Positions 24,555 to 32,741 of a DNA stretch of 64,000 nt are shown here, piece by piece. How positions within the stretch are numbered: the stretch's first letter is position 1; each line of letters begins with the position of its first letter. The DNA is from UBA1181 sp963654355. GTDB taxonomy: Bacteria > Bacteroidota > Bacteroidia > Bacteroidales > Paludibacteraceae. Location: contig CAVKBM010000003.1 of NCBI GenBank assembly GCA_963654355.1, forward strand, positions 1-64,000. The letters are read 5' to 3'. The notes beneath the pieces are model-generated. The model saw only the letters and a program-made list of their open reading frames with translations. It made no database searches and was not told where the DNA came from. The translations under genes were made by a program, and so were the position numbers.

Positions 24555-25463
24555 TTATTGCATCATCCAATGTTTTAATTCCTCCACACTTTTCCCTCTC
24601 TGTTGGGCGTATTCGATTATCTGGTCTTCTCCCACTTCACCAACATTAAAATAAAAAGCTTTGGGGTGCGAGATGTGTAGAGCGCAAATAGATGCGTTAG
24701 GCTTCATAGCTCCATTTTCTGTTAATGTGATACCTATATCACTGAGATTTATCAGTTTATTTGCTTCAAATAGCATAGAAAGGTCGGGGATGGATGGATA
24801 ACCAAAGGCGGGACGAATGCCTTCTGCATGGGAGACTTCTCTGTAACCCCAGTATTCGTTGCGTATCTTCTCGTGTAACCACTCTGCGGTGGCTTCTGCC
24901 AAACGGTCTGCTATGCTTTTTACTAAAATCGAACGGTAGTCGTCGCCTTTTTCTTTCTCTTCCTCAGACCATTCGTCTCCTCCATGGATGGTAACCGCAA
25001 ATATTCCGATATAGTCTTTCCTGGGTGATATGAAGTCAGCTATGGACAGACAAAAATCACCTCTTTCGCTGGGATGTTGCTGTCTCAACATGGGTAGGTA
25101 GAGTCTCTCTTTCTCATCTTCAAGTATTGAAATTCCTTCTCCTTTGCTTCTTGCTTCTGCAAAGTAAACGATTGCTTGTGGCTGAAAACGCTTCATCTCC
25201 ATACCGTCGCGAAGCACGTCTTGCGCGTCTCTAAAGAGTTGATACGCTTCTTTAGCTTTCCCTTTGTCTTCTGGACGGAATTTGTTGAGCCATTGTGTTT
25301 TGCAAGCTTCACAATCGCACAATGTCTCCAACCCGTCATAGTGTCCGCTCACTTTCCACGCAAGAAAGAAAAACTTCCATTCTATTCGCATAATGATAGA
25401 AGGGAGGTCAATATCTGTGATTATTCTTCGACCTAAGAAAGATGGACGGATAGGTTGATACAT
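24555..25463 (-). CDS. Free-standing methionine synthase (MetH) reactivation domain
   Basis: A 302-residue protein that aligns along its whole length with the C-terminal activation domain of cobalamin-dependent methionine synthase. Matching blocks are WKFFFLAWKVSG (E. coli WTPFFMTWSLAG), SIADFISPRKDYIGIFAVT, SIADRLAEATAEWLHE, the S-adenosylmethionine-binding RPAFGYPSIPD, ITLTENGAMKPNAS and SHPKAFYFNVGEVGEDQ. In MetH this domain remethylates oxidised cob(II)alamin with a reductant. Here it is a separate gene and no metH core is in the window, so it should act in trans on a MetH lacking the domain. The start at 25463 keeps the opening strand RPSFLGRRII. Confidence 0.88.
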   Translation of the reverse strand: MYQPIRPSFLGRRIITDIDLPSIIMRIEWKFFFLAWKVSGHYDGLETLCDCEACKTQWLNKFRPEDKGKAKEAYQLFRDAQDVLRDGMEMKRFQPQAIVYFAEARSKGEGISILEDEKERLYLPMLRQQHPSERGDFCLSIADFISPRKDYIGIFAVTIHGGDEWSEEEKEKGDDYRSILVKSIADRLAEATAEWLHEKIRNEYWGYREVSHAEGIRPAFGYPSIPDLSMLFEANKLINLSDIGITLTENGAMKPNASICALHISHPKAFYFNVGEVGEDQIIEYAQQRGKSVEELKHWMMQ

Positions 25464-25481
25464 CTGTTTTTAGACTATTTT

Positions 25482-27083
25482 TCAATCGCTGACTTTTTGT
25501 TGTTCTCGTCTGTTAGTCAATTCTGTGGTGATTTCCGTCATTTTCTGTTGGTTGAGTGGGTAGAGTAGCATTAGAACGGCACCGACAAATGCTATGATGG
25601 CGGGAATCCAACTCATTAACTCAATGATGCCTGGTACGGCTGCTTCAATAGAGGCAGAGTCTTGTCCGTTGTACCCATAAAGACCTAAAACGAGTCCGAT
25701 GATTGCTCCCGCAATTCCTCCTCCAAACTTGGTGGCAAAAGAGCCTGCCGAGTAAACTAAGCCTGTCGCACGACGTCCATTCGCAAACTCCGAATAGTCG
25801 GCAGCGTCTCCCAACATAGCGAAAAATAGGGTAGGCATGATGGCGGCTGCGCATTCGCTAAGCGATCCAATGATGAAGATTGCCGTCTTGTCTTGTGGAC
25901 CGCAGAACATCAGCATTGAATTGATAATACCACTCACCACTAAGGCACCGATGAAAACGTTTTTCTTGCCAAAACGGCGAGAGAGTGGAGTTGTGGCCGC
26001 CGCTCCGATGATGGAGGCAATCATTAGGGCGGTCATGTATCCTCCTGCCAGAAGTTGATTATGGATATAGTGTGTGAAATAAATCACCGTAATGCCTTGT
26101 TTTATGTTGTTGTAGATGTTGAAAGCCAATCCTACAACGAGCAATACTATCCACGGACGGTTTCTTATCAAATCTTTTAGGTCGTTCCAAATATTCTCTT
26201 TTTGTCCTTTGGGAGGAGAAACACGTTCTCTCGTAAAATGAAAGGTAATGAACATACAGAGAACCAAGAGGATGGAAAGAGTATAGATTGCCTTGCTGTA
26301 ACCTTGACTTTGATCTATCAATGTGATTTTGTCAGTCGTTAGATTCTCTTCTCCCTCCACCATAAAATTATATGTCTCTCCTGCTTGGACGGAAAAACTC
26401 TTGCCGAATGTTGGAGTGTCTGTATCATCTCCTATCATCAGAAAAGTGGCAATACCATCTTCTGTCTTTATGTTTACATTCTTCACATCTTGTTGCGCAG
26501 AGATGGAAACTTGATATTTGTCATTATCAACCTTGAGTAGATTGATTCCTGGATTAATATTTCCGAAGTATGTTACTAAGAAGAGAAGAGTGCCTTGAAC
26601 GAGCATGCCGCCCGCAAATGCTCCTACCATACGAAAAGATCCTATGCTGGTTCTCTCTTTGTCGTCTCCTGTCATTACTGCCATTAGCGCGCCGTAAGGA
26701 ATATTGTTGGCAGTATAGATAAGAGTGAAGAGAATGTATGTGGTATAGGCGTAGGCGATCTTCCATGGAATAGACCAGCTTTCAGGACATGTGAACAACA
26801 ACGAAAGAATGATTCCTAAAGGAAGTGCAGACCATAGAATCCATGGACGAAACTTGCCATATTTTGATTGTGTACGGTCGCCTACGACTCCCATCAGGAC
26901 ATCCGACACACCATCGCTCGTTCTTGCTACGAGCATCAACGTACCCACGGTGGCAGGTGTCAATCCAAACACGTCCGTGTAGAAGATGATGAGAAAGGTG
27001 GAAACTCCACGCCACGCAATGTTGGCAGAGGCGTCGCCCAATGCGTAGGCTATCTTTTCTTTGAGGGAGAGTTTTTGCTCCAT
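25482..27083 (-). CDS. GPH-family (MFS) sugar:cation symporter with extracytoplasmic insert
   Basis: A 533-residue transporter of the glycoside-pentoside-hexuronide:cation symporter family. The signature AYALGDASANIAWRG is at residues 12-26, followed by ARTSDGVSDVLMGVVGDRTQSKYGKFRPWIL. About twelve membrane helices are predicted. Between the helix ending near 175 and the next starting near 263 there is an insert of about 85 mostly beta, polar residues on the outer side. The substrate is unknown, though glycosides are likely. The start is set at 27083; a longer reading to 27143 overlaps the promoter. It has its own promoter at 27114-27145 and lies 18 bases from the MetH reactivation gene. Confidence 0.9.
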   Translation of the reverse strand: MEQKLSLKEKIAYALGDASANIAWRGVSTFLIIFYTDVFGLTPATVGTLMLVARTSDGVSDVLMGVVGDRTQSKYGKFRPWILWSALPLGIILSLLFTCPESWSIPWKIAYAYTTYILFTLIYTANNIPYGALMAVMTGDDKERTSIGSFRMVGAFAGGMLVQGTLLFLVTYFGNINPGINLLKVDNDKYQVSISAQQDVKNVNIKTEDGIATFLMIGDDTDTPTFGKSFSVQAGETYNFMVEGEENLTTDKITLIDQSQGYSKAIYTLSILLVLCMFITFHFTRERVSPPKGQKENIWNDLKDLIRNRPWIVLLVVGLAFNIYNNIKQGITVIYFTHYIHNQLLAGGYMTALMIASIIGAAATTPLSRRFGKKNVFIGALVVSGIINSMLMFCGPQDKTAIFIIGSLSECAAAIMPTLFFAMLGDAADYSEFANGRRATGLVYSAGSFATKFGGGIAGAIIGLVLGLYGYNGQDSASIEAAVPGIIELMSWIPAIIAFVGAVLMLLYPLNQQKMTEITTELTNRREQQKVSD

Positions 27084-27113
27084 GATGTAATAATGAATAT
27101 AATATGTGGTTTG

Positions 27114-27145
27114 CAAAAATAACAACGTATGATGTAACCTCAAAG
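27114..27145 (-). promoter_or_regulatory. Promoter of the GPH symporter
   Basis: On the minus strand: TTTG at the complement of 27141-27144, a 19-base spacer including the following base, and TATTTTTG at the complement of 27114-27121. This is a near-perfect Bacteroidota promoter, about 30 bases upstream of the ATG at 27083. Its -33 element lies inside the terminator hairpin of the upstream gene. Confidence 0.75.
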
Positions 27146-27163
27146 GCTCATTGAGATTACATC
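27131..27163 (-). terminator. Terminator hairpin of the Big2 lipoprotein gene
   Basis: A 13-bp stem (27131-27143 with 27151-27163) with a 7-base loop. The one imperfect pair is a G-U wobble in the minus-strand RNA but a mismatch in the other direction, so the hairpin suits the minus-strand transcript. It begins 25 bases after the stop of the lipoprotein gene at 27188. Confidence 0.65.
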
Positions 27164-27187
27164 ACACATTTATTGCTATATTAAATC

Positions 27188-29356
27188 TTATTCGCTCTTT
27201 TTTATTGGCCAGTAATATGAATATTCCTGTGAGGTGGTTTCTGACTGCTTACTAAAGGTGCTCGAACCATTGATTTTAATATAGGGTATGGTTTTTATTC
27301 CATGCGTACCTCCAATTCCAAGTTGTCCAGAATCTGTTATTTTAGCATAGTATTGATAGTAGGAGTGATACTCGTATTCGGCCATACTGCCTTTTGATGT
27401 ACTGTATTCATAGATACAGTCTGAAGTGAAATACATTACTTGTGGACCTTTCAACAAGACGTATTTTTCTTTGTCTCCCTTCTTATAGATTGCAAAATAT
27501 TTTGTGCTTTCACCAAAACCTATACTACCATAAGCTTTACAAAAAGTATTACTAACAACTTCTGAAAAATCAGCAAAGCTCGGAGTGCATGTGTTAGGGT
27601 ATTTGTTTTTGTATTCTTTTGTCACAGGGTCATCATTAGCACATTTGAATGAATATGTCTCTCCAGATTCTAATTTAACATATCCTATTTGATAACAAGG
27701 TTTGTATAAGTGTAATGCATTAGCACCCCAAAGAGCACCACTTGGAAGTCCAAAGTCTACGAAACTGTCATCGTAAACTTTGATTATGAGGGTGCCAGTC
27801 GTGTAAGTCCCACATGATAGGGTGATTTTACATTCTCCAACATTTCGACCTGTTATGGTAATTGTATTGGTCGCCTTGTTAAGCGTGTAGTCTACGACAC
27901 CATAGGCAGAACCGTATGTTTTCAATTCATCGGTCGTTGGGATGCTCTCAAAGCTTAACGAAAGATTAGAAACGTCAGCCTTGGTTGGGGTTACGGTGTA
28001 TGTGATTTTTTCTGTTTCTCCTCTTCTTATGCTTAATGTACCGATAATTCCGCTTGTTGAACTGTTTTCAATTTTCTCATTTGATAGCGTGATAGATTTC
28101 AATGAATTGTCGACGACGACTTCAAAGGTGGCAGTGAGGGCTTGTAATTTTCCTCGGTTGAGAGTCGCTGTGATTGTCGCTGTTCCATCGGCAAGTCCAA
28201 CGACGTTACAATAAAGTGTTCCTTTTGCATTCGTTGATATTGTGCTGATTTTGGCTACAGAAGGATTGGAAGAAGAAAAAATCACATTGGATAAGTCAAG
28301 TCCATATTGATCTGTTAGATTGGAGGGGGAAAAGAATATGCTAATAGTATCTTCTTTGGCGAGCGTGGCATTGTGTATTTCTTTGTTGTATTCATTTAAC
28401 ACCCAAAGAGAGATTGCGGAAGGATATGTTTGCTTGACGGTTACTGTGCATGTTTTTGTTATTCCACCTAATGTGATCGTTATTGTAGCGGTTCCTTCTT
28501 CCTGGCTGTTTATGGTAAAAACGATGCTGCCGTCTTTCTTTTCTCCCTTCGTGATTGTGGCGACGTTTGTGTCCGACGATTTGATGATTGCTTCATCCCA
28601 CAATGAATTGATGGTGTAGTCTGACTCCGCAATGTCTAAGGTGGCAATGAGAGTCGCGGTTTTGTTCGGAAACATATTCATAGTCTCTTTGTCTAAATTG
28701 AATGCATTAATGGCTTTCTTATAGACTTCCACCATACACTTTTTCTCAACTTTTTCACCATCAACATTTTTAAATGAGGCAACAACGCATGATGTCCCCG
28801 CATTCACTCCAGTAACCTGAAAAGAGCAGTCTTCCTCTTTCTGTGTGATTTTTGCTATTTTTGCATTTTCTGATACTAAATCTACGGAGCAGAATGAAGC
28901 CCCTTCTGGATTCAAACCAATAGGCAGGGAGTCCGTTTGGTTGTAGCGAATTTTAAATGTGTCTGGAAGATAGATGCTTTTTATTTGTACTTTGATGACT
29001 TCTATCTGTACTTCTATCGTCTTGCCTAAAACTGTCGCCGAAATAGTGGTCGTTCCTTCTCTTAATGCGTAAACTCTACCTTTGCTATCTACTGAAGCGA
29101 TGTTCTTGTTTGAGCTGTTCCAGTAGATGGTGGCTGTGTCTAACGACTCGGGTAATATTTGCACATAAAATTTTTTGGACTCTCCCTCTTCCATTCTGTT
29201 GTTCTCGGGAAGGTCTTCCGAAAGAAACTCAACGCTTTCTAACTCTATTGTGTCGTCTCCCTTCTCTTTCTTACAACCAACCCATGTAAGTATCGCACAG
29301 AAAAATACAGTTGCCAATCCTACGATTAATCTTGAAAAATTGCTATTGCTTCTCAT
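27188..29356 (-). CDS. Secreted lipoprotein with Big2-type Ig-like repeats and a C-terminal paralogous domain
   Basis: A 722-residue predicted lipoprotein. The lipobox ends TWVGC near residue 28. At least five bacterial Ig-like (Big2) domains follow, recognised by the recurring strand VASVDSKGRVYALREGTTTIS and relatives such as VATITKGEKKDGSIVF and AKISTISTNAKGTLYC. The C-terminal 190 residues start with VDFGLPSGALWGANAL, which resembles the domain often called Fibrobacter succinogenes major paralogous domain. Proteins like this sit on the outer surface and bind ligands or partner cells. No partner genes are adjacent. Function beyond surface display is unknown. Confidence 0.82.
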   Translation of the reverse strand: MRSNSNFSRLIVGLATVFFCAILTWVGCKKEKGDDTIELESVEFLSEDLPENNRMEEGESKKFYVQILPESLDTATIYWNSSNKNIASVDSKGRVYALREGTTTISATVLGKTIEVQIEVIKVQIKSIYLPDTFKIRYNQTDSLPIGLNPEGASFCSVDLVSENAKIAKITQKEEDCSFQVTGVNAGTSCVVASFKNVDGEKVEKKCMVEVYKKAINAFNLDKETMNMFPNKTATLIATLDIAESDYTINSLWDEAIIKSSDTNVATITKGEKKDGSIVFTINSQEEGTATITITLGGITKTCTVTVKQTYPSAISLWVLNEYNKEIHNATLAKEDTISIFFSPSNLTDQYGLDLSNVIFSSSNPSVAKISTISTNAKGTLYCNVVGLADGTATITATLNRGKLQALTATFEVVVDNSLKSITLSNEKIENSSTSGIIGTLSIRRGETEKITYTVTPTKADVSNLSLSFESIPTTDELKTYGSAYGVVDYTLNKATNTITITGRNVGECKITLSCGTYTTGTLIIKVYDDSFVDFGLPSGALWGANALHLYKPCYQIGYVKLESGETYSFKCANDDPVTKEYKNKYPNTCTPSFADFSEVVSNTFCKAYGSIGFGESTKYFAIYKKGDKEKYVLLKGPQVMYFTSDCIYEYSTSKGSMAEYEYHSYYQYYAKITDSGQLGIGGTHGIKTIPYIKINGSSTFSKQSETTSQEYSYYWPIKKSE

Positions 29357-29412
29357 ATCTGTGAATAAATGATTTGTACTTAAATTGCTCTGTTCCTCAT
29401 TGTAAACATTTG

Positions 29413-29420
29413 CAAATGTA
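29413..29420 (-). promoter_or_regulatory. -7 element upstream of the Big2 lipoprotein gene
   Basis: TACATTTG on the minus strand (complement of 29413-29420), 57 bases before the ATG at 29356. No convincing -33 TTG is found at the expected distance. Confidence 0.4.
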
Positions 29421-29477
29421 GTGATTAATTTTTGATTGAGAAATTTACAATGCTGAAAATTGGCTGATTCTCTATGA

Positions 29478-29589
29478 GTTGGAAAAACGGACGAAATATG
29501 TATTTTATGGTTGGAAAAACGGACAATTTGTGGTTAAAATAGGTTGGAAAAACGGACAAAATATATACATTTGTGGTTGGAAAAATGGA
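29478..29589 (+). repeat. Four tandem ~33-bp units GTTGGAAAAACGGAC..., upstream of a DUF4143 ATPase
   Basis: The core GTTGGAAAAACGGAC starts at 29478, 29510, 29543 and, with one or two changes, 29576, giving spacings of 32, 33 and 33 bases. The sequence between the cores is AT-rich and varies. The TTG in the core stands 19 bases from a TAnnTTTG or TATTTTAT element in units 3 and 1. The same 12 bases GTTGGAAAAACG recur once more at 29691-29702, where they encode VGKT of the Walker A motif of the downstream gene. Confidence 0.85.
29544..29573 (+). promoter_or_regulatory. Promoter of the DUF4143 ATPase, formed by repeat unit 3
   Basis: TTG at 29544-29546, a 19-base spacer and TACATTTG at 29566-29573 match the consensus exactly. 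The expected transcription start near 29580 favours translation from the ATG at 29597 over the codons at 29573 and 29585. Confidence 0.65.
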
Positions 29590-29596
29590 TGTTGAT

Positions 29597-30547
29597 ATGA
29601 TTAAACGAAAGATAATCAGTAAATTAGAGAATTTTTATAAGTCAACGGAAAAAGCAGTGCTCATCACTGGAGCAAGACAGGTTGGAAAAACGTATGCAAT
29701 CCGCCAGTTCGGAAAAATGAATTTCTCGTGTTTTGTTGAATTTAACTTTTTGGAAAATCTTGAGGCAAGACGTATCTTCTCGGAAACGAGAAACGTGGAA
29801 AATTTTTTACTGCGTATTTCTGCACTCTCTACTGTGAATCTGCGAAAACATGATACTTTGATCTTCTTTGATGAGGTGCAAGAATGTCCTGAACTCGTTA
29901 CGATGTTAAAATTTTTAGTTGAAGAGGGTAGTTACAGGTATATTTTGAGTGGTTCACTTTTAGGAGTAGAACTGAAAGACATTCGCTCTATCCCTGTTGG
30001 ATTTCTATCAATAGAAGAAATGTTTCCGCTTGATTTTGAAGAGTTCGCAAAAGCAGTGAATTTGTCGGACGAGGTTTGGAACTATCTAAAAAAATCCTAC
30101 AATGAAAGGACAAAGGTTGACGATGTGATTCATCGTCGTATTCTTCAGCTTTTCCGTATGTATCTTTCAGTTGGTGGTATGCCTGCTGTTGTTGATGAAT
30201 ATGAAAATGTAGTGGCTCAAGAGTTGCGTGCACATGGATTCAAACTCTTTTATTTCAACAGCAAAAGACAGGGCGAATTGAATTTTGTCGTGGAGTATAA
30301 TAATCAGGTCCTTCCAATTGAGGTGAAGTCGGGAAAAGATTACAAGCGCCATTCCGCACTCTCTAATGTTCTATGTTCTTCCCAATACAATATTTCTCAT
30401 GCCATTGTCTTCTCTAACGGAAACCTTGAACGTGTCGGTGCGGTTGATTATCTCCCTGTATATATGGTGTCTTTCCTCCAAATTGAAGAAACTCCCGATG
30501 TGCAAGTGAAAAACAACTTTTCTGATATTCTTTTGCCATCGGTGTAA
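29597..30547 (+). CDS. DUF4143-family ATPase with an internal deletion
   Basis: A 316-residue protein that opens like a DUF4143 ATPase: MIKRKIISKLENF, Walker A GARQVGKT (residues 25-32), Walker B LIFFDEVQECP near 93-103, SGSLLGVEL sensor and the MFPLDFEEFA block. Family members usually have about 400-440 residues. Here GGMPAVVDEY runs straight into ENVVAQELRAHG, joining two blocks normally separated by well over 100 residues (the winged-helix and linker part). The C-terminal nuclease-like domain keeps the E and EVKSGK motif, but the usual E-(I/V)-D-F is ELNF, so an acidic residue is lost. The frame is open. The protein is probably non-functional or altered. Starts at 29573 or 29585 are possible. 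Confidence 0.75.
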   Translation: MIKRKIISKLENFYKSTEKAVLITGARQVGKTYAIRQFGKMNFSCFVEFNFLENLEARRIFSETRNVENFLLRISALSTVNLRKHDTLIFFDEVQECPELVTMLKFLVEEGSYRYILSGSLLGVELKDIRSIPVGFLSIEEMFPLDFEEFAKAVNLSDEVWNYLKKSYNERTKVDDVIHRRILQLFRMYLSVGGMPAVVDEYENVVAQELRAHGFKLFYFNSKRQGELNFVVEYNNQVLPIEVKSGKDYKRHSALSNVLCSSQYNISHAIVFSNGNLERVGAVDYLPVYMVSFLQIEETPDVQVKNNFSDILLPSV

Positions 30548-30632
30548 CTTGTTCTCGTATATCGTTAACGCTTTTTGTGATTTCTAACGTAATCTTTCCT
30601 TACCATTTTTATGTTCTCTCGCATAATTGTTG

Positions 30633-30640
30633 TATTTTTG
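30633..30640 (+). promoter_or_regulatory. -7 element of the acetyl-CoA hydrolase/transferase gene
   Basis: TATTTTTG matches TAnnTTTG. A weak TTATG lies about 19 bases upstream. The leader to the ATG at 30711 would be about 65 bases. Confidence 0.5.
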
Positions 30641-30710
30641 CAAGAAATTTATGTCGTTTGACTATCTATTTGTATAAAAACGATTTTTTGCATAAAAACA
30701 ATATTTGAAG

Positions 30711-32198
30711 ATGGCGTATAAGTTTATTTCAGCCGAGGAAGCGGCTTCGTACATCAAAAATGGTGATGTCATTGGTATCGGAGGTTTCTCTTCTGTGGGT
30801 ACGGTGAAAGCTGTCCCTGAAGCAATCGCTAAGAAAGCGGAAGATGAGCATGCTAAGGGTAACGAGTTCAAGATTGGTCTCATCACTGGTGGCTCGACAG
30901 GTGATCAGATTGATGGTGCGCTCTCTCGTGCCAAGGCAGTTCAATTCCGTACTCCTTTCCAGTCATCTAAGTCCATGCGCGATGCCATCAACAAATGCGA
31001 AGTGCATTATTTTGATATGCACCTTTCTCATGTGGCTCAGGACCTTCGCTATGGTTTCTTAGGCGGAATTGACTACGCTATGATTGAGGCGGCCGACATC
31101 ACCGAAGACGGTGAAATAGTTCTTACGACCTCTGTCGGTATCACTCCTACGCTTTGTGAAAAGGCTAAACATATCATTATCGAGTTGAATGCCCATCATC
31201 CTGCTAAGATACATGGTATGCACGACCTCTATGAGCCTATCAACCCTCCTTATCGTAAGGCAATCCCTGTTTATAAACCCAACGACAGAATTGGTACGGC
31301 TACTTTAAAGATTGATAAGAGCAAGGTGTTGGGTGTCGTTCAAACAAATATGCCTGATGGTATCGCTCCGTTCACTCCTGTTGATGCGGTTACTGCTAAA
31401 ATCGGGGAGAACGTTGCCAATTTCCTTTTGAGTGAACTTCACAAGGGTCTCATTCCTAAAGAGTTTCTTCCATTGCAGTCTGGTGTCGGGAACATTGCCA
31501 ACGCAGTGTTGGGTTCTCTTGGAAAATGTCAAGACATTCCTGCTTTCACGATGTATACGGAGGTGATTCAAAACTCTGTTATTGAGTTGATGAAGAACGG
31601 ACGTATCCCTTTTGCTAGCGGTAGTTCATTGACTCTGTCTGACGATGTCTTAATGGATGTTTATAATAATTATGATTTCTTCAGAGATAAATTAATGCTT
31701 CGTCCGCAGGAGATTACCAACCATCCAGAGGTTGTCCGTCGTTTGGGTGTCATCGCCATCAACACGGCTTTGGAGGTTGATATTTTCGGAAACGTCAATA
31801 GTACGAATGTAGCAGGAAAGAAGATGATGAATGGTTTGGGAGGTTCTGCCGATTTCGCACGAAATGCTTATTTGTCTATCTTCACTTGTCCGTCTGTTGC
31901 GAAGAAAGGTGTCATTTCTGCTATTGTGCCAATGGTAAGCCATTTGGATAGCTCGGAACACTCAGTGAAGGTGATTGTAACGGAGCAGGGTGTGGCGGAT
32001 TTGCGTGCTAAGTCGCCTATTCAACGTGCGCAGACCATCATTGAGAATTGCGTACACCCTGATTACAAAGAGTTGCTTTGGGACTACTTGAAGATGGCCG
32101 CAGGCACTTGTCACACTCCAATGACCTTGATGCAAGCGTTCAAGATGCATATAGCCCTTGAGGAGACGGGCGATATGCGCAACACTAAGTGGAATTAA
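30711..32198 (+). CDS. Acetyl-CoA hydrolase / CoA-transferase family protein
   Basis: A 495-residue cytoplasmic enzyme of the class I CoA-transferase family (acetyl-CoA hydrolase/transferase, succinyl-CoA:acetate type). GDVIGIGGFSSVGTVKAVP opens the first domain. Glu 284 in MYTEVIQNSVIEL is at the position of the catalytic glutamate that carries CoA in AarC. The second-domain motif VIVTEQGVADLRAKSP is present. In fermenting Bacteroidales such enzymes move CoA among acetate, propionate and succinate; which acids are used here cannot be told. Codon choice is biased to C-ending codons, consistent with high expression. A strong terminator follows at 32222. Confidence 0.9.
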   Translation: MAYKFISAEEAASYIKNGDVIGIGGFSSVGTVKAVPEAIAKKAEDEHAKGNEFKIGLITGGSTGDQIDGALSRAKAVQFRTPFQSSKSMRDAINKCEVHYFDMHLSHVAQDLRYGFLGGIDYAMIEAADITEDGEIVLTTSVGITPTLCEKAKHIIIELNAHHPAKIHGMHDLYEPINPPYRKAIPVYKPNDRIGTATLKIDKSKVLGVVQTNMPDGIAPFTPVDAVTAKIGENVANFLLSELHKGLIPKEFLPLQSGVGNIANAVLGSLGKCQDIPAFTMYTEVIQNSVIELMKNGRIPFASGSSLTLSDDVLMDVYNNYDFFRDKLMLRPQEITNHPEVVRRLGVIAINTALEVDIFGNVNSTNVAGKKMMNGLGGSADFARNAYLSIFTCPSVAKKGVISAIVPMVSHLDSSEHSVKVIVTEQGVADLRAKSPIQRAQTIIENCVHPDYKELLWDYLKMAAGTCHTPMTLMQAFKMHIALEETGDMRNTKWN

Positions 32199-32221
32199 TT
32201 ATACTTATTATATATATGCGG

Positions 32222-32250
32222 AAGCCGTTTCACGAGAGAAACGGCTTTTC
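32222..32250 (+). terminator. Intrinsic terminator of the CoA-transferase gene
   Basis: AAGCCGTTTC at 32222-32231 pairs perfectly with GAAACGGCTT at 32238-32247 around a 6-base loop, followed by a T-rich stretch. It lies 23 bases after the stop codon. Confidence 0.85.
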
Positions 32251-32256
32251 TTCGTT

Positions 32257-32552
32257 TTATTCATCAAAAAAACTTTGCTTTTCCCAATCCTTTGGAAAAC
32301 CCATCGCAAAAGGGTCAATCATTGGGTAGCGTACGAGCAATAGCTTGAAATCATTCACAATCGGGTGTTTCGGGACAATCGTTTCTCCTCTTCTACTTCA
32401 AATAGCTTAAGGTAGTTTGAAAATCGAAAATAACCGACATTTTCAAGAAATTTTACTGCTTCCCCAATGTCTTCAATAATCAAATTTTTATTTTGAAGCA
32501 TTAACAGAATCTCTCTTGTCTCCAAAGCAGGATTTAAATATTCCATACGCAA
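32257..32552 (-). pseudogene. Abi-family (abortive infection) gene remnant
   Basis: Minus-strand remnant in two frames. The first 65 codons (32552 to 32355) read like the N-terminus of Abi_2 proteins: LLMLQNKNLIIEDIGEAVKF then LENVGYFRFSNYLKLF, and stop at 32355. A second frame, overlapping the end of the first and running to a stop at 32257-32259, reads VPKHPIVNDFKLLLVRYPM and then DPFAMGFPKDWEKQ, the typical C-terminal block of the family. Full members have about 280-330 residues, so the central two thirds, with the catalytic-like RN motif, are missing and a frameshift separates the ends. The family confers phage resistance by abortive infection in some hosts; this copy cannot. Confidence 0.72.
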
Positions 32553-32674
32553 ACAAAAATAAAAGTTCCGCCTTGGTACGCTGTTCCTCGGGAAGCGTGG
32601 CGGAATATATTAGTGCAAATATGCAACATATTCTAACGTGGCAAAATCTTGTTCCCTCTTTTTCATCCTCTTAC

Positions 32675-32707
32675 TTGTTAATGTTTCTAAAAAAATAGTT
32701 AACTTTG
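32675..32707 (+). promoter_or_regulatory. Promoter of the InlB-repeat protein gene
   Basis: TTG at 32675-32677, a 22-base spacer and TAACTTTG at 32700-32707, 34 bases before the ATG at 32742. A good match to the Bacteroidota consensus. Confidence 0.65.
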
Positions 32708-32741
32708 CCCCTTGATTGGGCTTAATTCAAATTAATTTTCT

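Noticed and set aside
29478..29589. CRISPR array
   Set aside because: Only about 15 conserved bases per unit, about 18 bases between them, four units and no cas genes. The promoter elements explain the structure better.
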